A stretch of DNA of 5,298 nt. It comes from Candidatus Methanophagales archaeon. Its GTDB lineage: Archaea; Halobacteriota; Syntropharchaeia; Alkanophagales; Methanospirareceae. The stretch is from NCBI GenBank assembly GCA_030617585.1, contig JAUWVD010000094.1, positions 1 through 5,298 of the forward strand. Reading direction: 5' to 3'. This document shows positions 5,256 through 5,298 of the stretch, piece by piece; position 1 is the first letter of the stretch, and each line of letters starts with the position of its first letter. The notes beneath the pieces were generated by a model. The model did no database searches. It was given only the letters and a program-made list of their open reading frames with translations, and had not been told where the DNA came from. Both the position numbers and the translations under genes were made by a program.

Positions 5256-5298
5256 CTTTTTAAAAAGGCCTATATTATCATATTAGGTGGAAAAAAAT
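5256..5298 (+). promoter_or_regulatory. Probable promoter and ribosome-binding site of a gene beginning at the window end
   Basis: An AT-rich 12-base palindrome CTTTTTAAAAAG (5256-5267) and CCTATATTAT (5269-5278) are TATA-like. AGGTGG at 5285-5290 is a good Shine-Dalgarno sequence, followed by six A and a final AT at 5297-5298, which would complete an ATG if the next base is G. Spacing of 6 bases from the AGGTGG to that AT fits a start codon. This is inference, since the next base is not visible. Confidence 0.4.

Overview
The window looks archaeal, most likely an uncultivated euryarchaeon of the methanogen/ANME (Methanomicrobia-like) type. The evidence is a Cgi121-type KEOPS subunit, a single-strand DNA-binding protein built from RPA-like OB folds, a secreted phosphoesterase followed by a recognisable PGF-CTERM (archaeosortase A) sorting tail, and promoter-like AT-rich boxes with few Shine-Dalgarno sites. 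The lineage is an inference from gene content; no marker here fixes genus or order. Gene density is low, with three non-coding gaps of about 380-450 bases that contain repeats, hairpins and transposon debris.

Layout: (1) 1-609, minus strand, the first 203 residues of the excision-repair protein UvrB, cut by the window edge. (2) 610-1041, non-coding, with a nested inverted-repeat element (733-868) and one copy of a dispersed short repeat (911-944). (3) 1042-1593, plus strand, the KEOPS subunit Cgi121. (4) 1594-1781, a short gap dominated by a perfect 12-bp stem-loop. (5) 1782-2453, plus strand, an RPA-like protein with two OB folds and a Cys/His-rich N-terminus. (6) 2454-2832, non-coding or degraded, with a cagag-rich repeat and a possible 43-codon minus-strand ORF that ends inside that repeat. 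(7) 2833-4776, plus strand, a secreted purple-acid-phosphatase-like metallophosphoesterase. (8) 4777-5298, the out-of-reach sorting tail of that enzyme, a minus-strand DDE transposase remnant, a hairpin-forming repeat, and probable promoter and ribosome-binding signals of a gene starting at or just past the window end.

The genes do not form an evident pathway. UvrB, the RPA-like protein and Cgi121 are all information-processing proteins (DNA repair, ssDNA binding, tRNA t6A modification), while the phosphoesterase is a cell-surface or exported protein. The gaps between them suggest separate transcription units.

The most notable observation is at the end of the phosphoesterase gene. The annotated stop codon TGA (4774-4776) sits exactly where the Gly codon of the Pro-Gly-Phe motif should be. 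The frame continues through a textbook PGF-CTERM transmembrane segment and Arg-rich tail to a TAA at 4843-4845. One base change (GGA to TGA) would convert a surface-anchored enzyme into a freely secreted one; sequencing error or UGA readthrough are the alternatives. The same enzyme also has Arg in place of two normally conserved active-site His residues.
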